A stretch of DNA of 64,000 bases. Origin: an uncultured Amylibacter sp. GTDB lineage: Bacteria; Pseudomonadota; Alphaproteobacteria; Rhodobacterales; Rhodobacteraceae. Within the stretch, counting starts at the first letter, position 1, and every line of letters starts with the position of its first letter. Of this stretch, positions 62,351-64,000 are shown piece after piece. The stretch covers positions 558,001 to 622,000 of the forward strand of contig OY365738.1 of assembly GCA_959347345.1 (NCBI GenBank), in the 5' to 3' direction. The notes beneath the pieces were generated by a model. That model was not told the origin of the DNA and made no database searches. It saw only the letters and a list, made by a program, of their open reading frames with translations. A program made the position numbers and the translations under genes.

Positions 62351-63028
62351 CCCGCCTATATCCGCCAAAACCACATCCGCCAATCCCTCTAAATCCGCCC
62401 GCCCAGCAGGCCCGCTTAACACACCCACACACATCGCCCCAGCCGCACGCCCTGCCCGCAAATCATGCGTGCTATCGCCGACCATAGCCACCTGCTCACA
62501 CGCTACCCCAACCGCCCGCGCAAACCCGCGCACCATCCCAGCGTCAGGTTTCGCCCCAAACCCGCTATCACAGCCCGCGATAAAATCAAACATATCGGCA
62601 ACACCAGCCTGCTCTGTATGCGCACGGGCATTCGCCTCTGCGTCATTCGTGGCTATCCCCAAAACCAGCCCTCGCGCCCGCAATTCGCCCAACACCGCCG
62701 CCAAATCGCACACAGGAGCCAGCTCCATCCCGCCATATTCGGCATCAAACGCCCGCTCAATATCCGCCCGAGTCAACGCCCCATCCACCGCCATCCACGC
62801 GGCGGCGGTTTCATCGCCTGTGGCATTGACTATTATCGAGCCCTCGACAAACCGATTGCCCGCCCAGTCATAGCCGCAAGCCTCCGCCAATCGCCTGCGC
62901 ATAGTCTCATCCGCGTTCAGCCGCATTATCACACGCCGAGTCCAATCCGCCCAAGTCGCATCAAAGTTAAACAAAGTGCCGTCCTTGTCAAACAAAACGG
63001 CTTTTATGTGTTTCATATCCAGTTTCAT
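62330..63028 (-). CDS. HAD-family phosphatase (phosphoglycolate phosphatase-like)
   Basis: 232 aa from the ATG at 63028, with AGAGGAC upstream. HAD motif I DKDGTLFNF near 14, motif II IATND near 132, motif III and IV around KPDAG near 166 and MVGDSTHDLRAGRAAG near 183. It resembles Gph-type enzymes; the substrate is not fixed by sequence. Upstream DNA has short ATGAAAC-like repeats. The last residues, LVISY, and the stop are encoded by heptamers. Confidence 0.84.
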   Translation of the reverse strand: MKLDMKHIKAVLFDKDGTLFNFDATWADWTRRVIMRLNADETMRRRLAEACGYDWAGNRFVEGSIIVNATGDETAAAWMAVDGALTRADIERAFDAEYGGMELAPVCDLAAVLGELRARGLVLGIATNDAEANARAHTEQAGVADMFDFIAGCDSGFGAKPDAGMVRGFARAVGVACEQVAMVGDSTHDLRAGRAAGAMCVGVLSGPAGRADLEGLADVVLADIGGLLVISY

Positions 63029-63080
63029 AATTTCACGTCCTCTTTCATGTATAGTGTCATGTCCTGTTTCATGTATAATG

Positions 63081-63374
63081 TCATGTCCAATGCACTTCCC
63101 CGCCCAAAAACTGCCTTGCCAAATAGGGCAAATCGGGCGAAACCCCCGTGCTGGCAGCAAAATCGCGTATCATCCCATCATCCATCAGCATAAAATCCAA
63201 CACGGCCAGCCAGAGCGACTGGTCGCCAATAGCCTCGCCCAAATCGGCCGCCGACCCGCCCGATTGTTGTAAGAACAAAGGCAACATCTCATCATTGCCA
63301 GCCAACCACTGCACAGCCGCCAGAGCAACCGATTCCGCCTTCCCAGCGTCCATTTGCGGATTTCCCCAATTCAT
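63081..63374 (-). CDS. DUF3572 family protein
   Basis: 97 aa, helical: AESVALAAVQWLAGNDEMLPLF near 13, FLxxSGGSAADL, WLAVLDFMLMDDGMIRDFA near 54. This matches DUF3572, a small alphaproteobacterial family usually found beside the divK-pleD locus, as here where a PleD-like gene starts divergently 124 bp away. Function unknown. Confidence 0.84.
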   Translation of the reverse strand: MNWGNPQMDAGKAESVALAAVQWLAGNDEMLPLFLQQSGGSAADLGEAIGDQSLWLAVLDFMLMDDGMIRDFAASTGVSPDLPYLARQFLGGEVHWT

Positions 63375-63439
63375 GTGCTTTTCCCCTTGAAAATTTGTTT
63401 TTTCCGTGTATTTTTCATTTTTATCAAATAATTTTCATT

Positions 63440-63468
63440 TTATCAATGATTCATTAACACTTTATACT
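63440..63468 (+). promoter_or_regulatory. Promoter of the pleD-like gene
   Basis: TTATCA, 17 bp spacer, TATACT, 30 bp before the ATG. The -10 is good, the -35 moderate. Confidence 0.55.
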
Positions 63469-63498
63469 ATCCTATAAGTATAACAAAAGGATAAACGC

Positions 63499-64000
63499 AT
63501 GCCAGGACGCATACTTATCGCCGATTCCAATGATTCCAGCGCAGGACGCTTGAAGGCGTTTTTGGAGGCAGAATACTTTGAGGTTCTTATCGTTAAGACC
63601 TCTGCGCTGTTGCACGCGCGGATTATCGGCAAGCACCCCGATTGCCTGATTATTGCTCGTGTTTTTGACGGGCAGGACGGCACGGATGTGTGCGATATGG
63701 TGAAAAACGAAGGCGAAACATCCCACCTGCCCTGCGTGATGTATGGTGGGGATGCGATTGATTGGCCTCGCGTTGCCAATTGTGGCGCGGATGATGCGTT
63801 TTGTGAGGGCGATGTGGCACTGATTGAACGTCTGCGCGAATTATATCGGCGCAAGGATCATTTGGATTCCCTGCGGTTTCATTTGAATATCAATTCGGAA
63901 TTGGGCTTTTCTGAGCCTCGCCCCCTGCCCTTTAACGCTATGCCACACAGGGTAAAGCTGTGTTTGATATGCGATGATGAATTGAAAAACGATAGTTTGG
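63499..64000 (+). CDS. PleD-like response regulator, 5' part
   Basis: At least 167 codons, running off the window. The ATG has AAAAGG eight bases upstream. Residues about 3-120 have a receiver-like fold (RILIADSNDSSAGRLKAFLE, then CLIIARVFDGQDGTDVCDMV), and a second receiver seems to start at VKLCLICDDELK near 154, the double-receiver layout of PleD diguanylate cyclases. In the first receiver the position of the phospho-acceptor Asp appears to hold Ala, so it may be a non-phosphorylated pseudo-receiver. Next to DUF3572, as in relatives. Confidence 0.75.
   Translation, partial: MPGRILIADSNDSSAGRLKAFLEAEYFEVLIVKTSALLHARIIGKHPDCLIIARVFDGQDGTDVCDMVKNEGETSHLPCVMYGGDAIDWPRVANCGADDAFCEGDVALIERLRELYRRKDHLDSLRFHLNINSELGFSEPRPLPFNAMPHRVKLCLICDDELKNDSL

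Overview
The window is chromosomal DNA from a free-living alphaproteobacterium with medium GC content. Marker families point there: DUF3572 next to a PleD-type regulator, lspA followed by a DUF3035 lipoprotein, DUF484 with xerC, LpxI-type lipid A synthesis, a phosphatidylcholine synthase, and a suf operon behind an Irr-type iron control element. The species cannot be named from sequence alone. Almost all genes are ordinary housekeeping genes; the unusual material lies between them.

Layout. 1-7.6 kb: tRNA-Thr, gor, an exported ankyrin protein, rpiA, sdaA, dapB, rbfA-truB-DUF1643. 7.6-8.0 kb: a decamer-periodic array (D1). 8.1-23.7 kb: an MDR oxidoreductase, a ProX-like binding protein, a very large Cys-rich lipoprotein, glpK and glpD separated by an AT-rich DUF3800 gene, DUF983, a smaller lipoprotein sharing a module with the large one, a four-gene operon of EF-hand protein, ECF sigma factor, anti-sigma candidate and EF-hand protein, and a phosphotransacetylase-like gene. 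23.7-24.2 kb: array D2, an inverted relative of D1. 24.3-35.4 kb: transaldolase-like gene, DUF484-xerC, pcs, a DNA methyltransferase fused to a GIY-YIG-like domain, lspA-DUF3035, a tandem small-RNA array, a PemK/MazF-like gene coupled to pgi, pgl and zwf. 36.2-44.9 kb: sufB-C-D with a cysteine desulfurase, an IscR remnant, an alpha/beta hydrolase, anmK, tyrS. 45.1-64 kb: acyl-CoA ligase, pyrH-frr-uppS-cdsA-dxr-rseP, bamA-skp-fabZ-lpxA-lpxI-lpxB (no lpxD), miaA, a HAD phosphatase, DUF3572, and the start of a pleD-like gene.

Repeats. Three systems fill the intergenic space. (i) Heptamer arrays of TTAGTTA and variants occur in most large gaps. Seven is not a multiple of three, so a block of three units puts stop codons in all six frames, and about fourteen genes end inside such arrays, several sharing a tail such as LVISY or VVSC. 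(ii) Element A (eight copies of about 300-370 bp) and element B (three copies) are hairpin-rich interspersed repeats; the main hairpin of element A varies between copies with compensating changes. (iii) D1 and D2 are built from 10-bp words and bracket about 15.7 kb in inverted orientation.

The strongest candidate for an undescribed system is at 30.28-31.21 kb. Three similar units each consist of a sigma-70-like promoter, a transcript of about 70 nt and an intrinsic terminator; a degenerate unit among them carries a perfect 46-bp palindrome. The array converges on an orphan PemK/MazF-like gene whose start overlaps the pgi stop. This suggests, but does not prove, an RNA-controlled toxin. Other notable points are the EF-hand/ECF operon, the Irr-type box over the suf promoter, the IscR remnant, the missing lpxD, in-frame micro-expansions inside conserved enzymes, and promoters that imply leaderless mRNAs.
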